Source: Pseudonocardiales bacterium (GTDB lineage: Bacteria; Actinomycetota; Actinomycetes; Mycobacteriales; Jatrophihabitantaceae). Taken from it: DNA of 11,842 bases. Made by a program: the position numbers and the translations under genes. The DNA is taken from the NCBI GenBank assembly GCA_025465405.1, contig JAODNL010000132.1, forward strand, positions 1 to 11,842, in the 5' to 3' direction. Below, piece by piece: positions 11,169 through 11,842 of this stretch (the stretch's first letter is position 1; every line of letters starts with the position of its first letter). The notes beneath the pieces are model-generated. The model was not told the DNA's origin. It saw only the letters and a list, made by a program, of their open reading frames with translations, and ran no database searches.

Positions 11169-11842
11169 CGGTGGTGGACCGGGGCGGTCTCGACGTCCAG
11201 TACATGCGACCGGTCACGGACCTCCTGTCCCGGTCCGTGCGGTCACTGGCCCGGGCGCGGCCGGCCGACTGGTGCGTGCTGGTCAGCGCCGGGTTATCGC
11301 CACTGCTCTTGACCGGGGCCTGGCTGATCGGCGGTGCGGTGCAGCCGGTCCCGTACAGCCCGGTCCGGCAGACGGTGAGCGTGCTGGCCGGCTACGGCGC
11401 AGCCGATCGATGGATCGTGACCTCCGCATTGTTCGTCATCGGTGCCTGCTATGCCGTGATGGCTGCCGGCCTCACCGAGCTACCTGCCGCGGCCCGCATC
11501 GGGCTGCTCGTCTCCGGCGTTACCGCGTTCGGGATCGCGACGTCGCCCGAACCGGCGCAAGGAACAACGCCCCAACACGTGGCATTCACGACGGTCGGTG
11601 CGGTGGCGATCGCGGTGTGGCCGGCATTTGTCGGCCGGCGCGACAGATATTCGTCGGTCCTCTTGGGGGTACGCGTCTCGGCGACCGTGACGGCGGTGTT
11701 CGTCGCGCTGCTCGGCTGGTTCACCGCGGAAGCCTGGGACGGCAGCGCCGTTGGCCTGGCCGAACGGACGGCCTCCTCGATCCAGATCTGCTGGCCCTTC
11801 GTCGTGGCGCTCGCGCTGCGCCGCACCAGAAACTCGGCAGCG
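11153..11842 (+). CDS. DUF998 family membrane protein (3' end beyond window)
   Basis: An open frame of 230 codons to the window edge with no stop, so the C-terminus is missing, though probably by little because the last membrane helix is present. Family-typical parts are YSPVRQTVSVLAGYGAADRWI (68-88), SPEPAQGTTPQHVAFTTVGA (131-150) and GLAERTASSIQICWPFVVALALRR (201-224), which identify a DUF998 protein of the actinobacterial kind. Six transmembrane helices are predicted, about 41-63, 88-107, 114-131, 143-161, 169-189 and 206-222. Function unknown. Start choice is uncertain: ATG 11153 is 13 nt after GGGGAG (11134-11139), ATG 11165 could be used by coupling to a tiny upstream frame, and GTG 11132 lacks a ribosome site. 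It follows the MarR gene and shares a sequence element with it. Confidence 0.82.
   Translation, partial: MDDLMTVVDRGGLDVQYMRPVTDLLSRSVRSLARARPADWCVLVSAGLSPLLLTGAWLIGGAVQPVPYSPVRQTVSVLAGYGAADRWIVTSALFVIGACYAVMAAGLTELPAAARIGLLVSGVTAFGIATSPEPAQGTTPQHVAFTTVGAVAIAVWPAFVGRRDRYSSVLLGVRVSATVTAVFVALLGWFTAEAWDGSAVGLAERTASSIQICWPFVVALALRRTRNSAA

Overview
The window is chromosomal DNA from a high-GC actinomycete. The evidence is strong G/C bias at third codon positions, GTG as well as ATG starts, starts without a Shine-Dalgarno site behind TAnnnT -10 boxes, and several actinobacteria-typical families: DUF5302, DUF3040, a deazaflavin (F420)-type nitroreductase, an actinobacterial Bax inhibitor-1/YccA protein, and a cell-wall protein ending in the LAxTG signal of class E sortases. 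The genus cannot be fixed from the sequence alone. I see no rRNA, tRNA, IS element, phage gene or CRISPR array, so this reads as core or near-core chromosome.

Left part (1-5186), lipid metabolism around a stress-type membrane gene. The window opens on the last codons of a + strand gene (to 89), followed by a thiolase (145-1365). A Bax inhibitor-1 family membrane protein (1524-2315, - strand) faces it; three inverted repeats fill the convergent gap, including a 15-bp-stem palindrome. The BI-1 gene has a good match to an ECF sigma promoter (GGAACT-N16-CGTT). Divergent from it are two acyl-CoA dehydrogenases (2528-3856 and 3975-5186). The first has a diverged flavin/substrate loop, the second is canonical. 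With the thiolase they suggest beta-oxidation of a fatty acyl-, branched-chain or steroid-derived CoA ester, and the pair may form a heteromer.

Middle part (5244-8293, - strand). An 835-residue exported protein has a signal peptide, a SpaA/prealbumin-like domain, three repeats of a roughly 120-residue extracellular domain with paired cysteines, and a C-terminal LASTG sorting signal. Upstream of it are a strong GC-rich hairpin, two DnaA-box-like motifs and a small YjdJ-type GNAT acetyltransferase.

Right part (8351-11842, + strand). A pirin (probably leaderless) is followed 16 bp later by an F420-type oxidoreductase and then by a DUF5302 protein. Next come a DUF3040 membrane protein, a MarR-family regulator and a DUF998 membrane protein that runs off the window. 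A related dyad beginning GTTGG lies upstream of each of these last three genes, which suggests a small MarR-controlled membrane-protein regulon. I found no clearly new multi-gene system; the most testable novelties are the MarR dyads, the ECF promoter on the BI-1 gene and the paired dehydrogenases.
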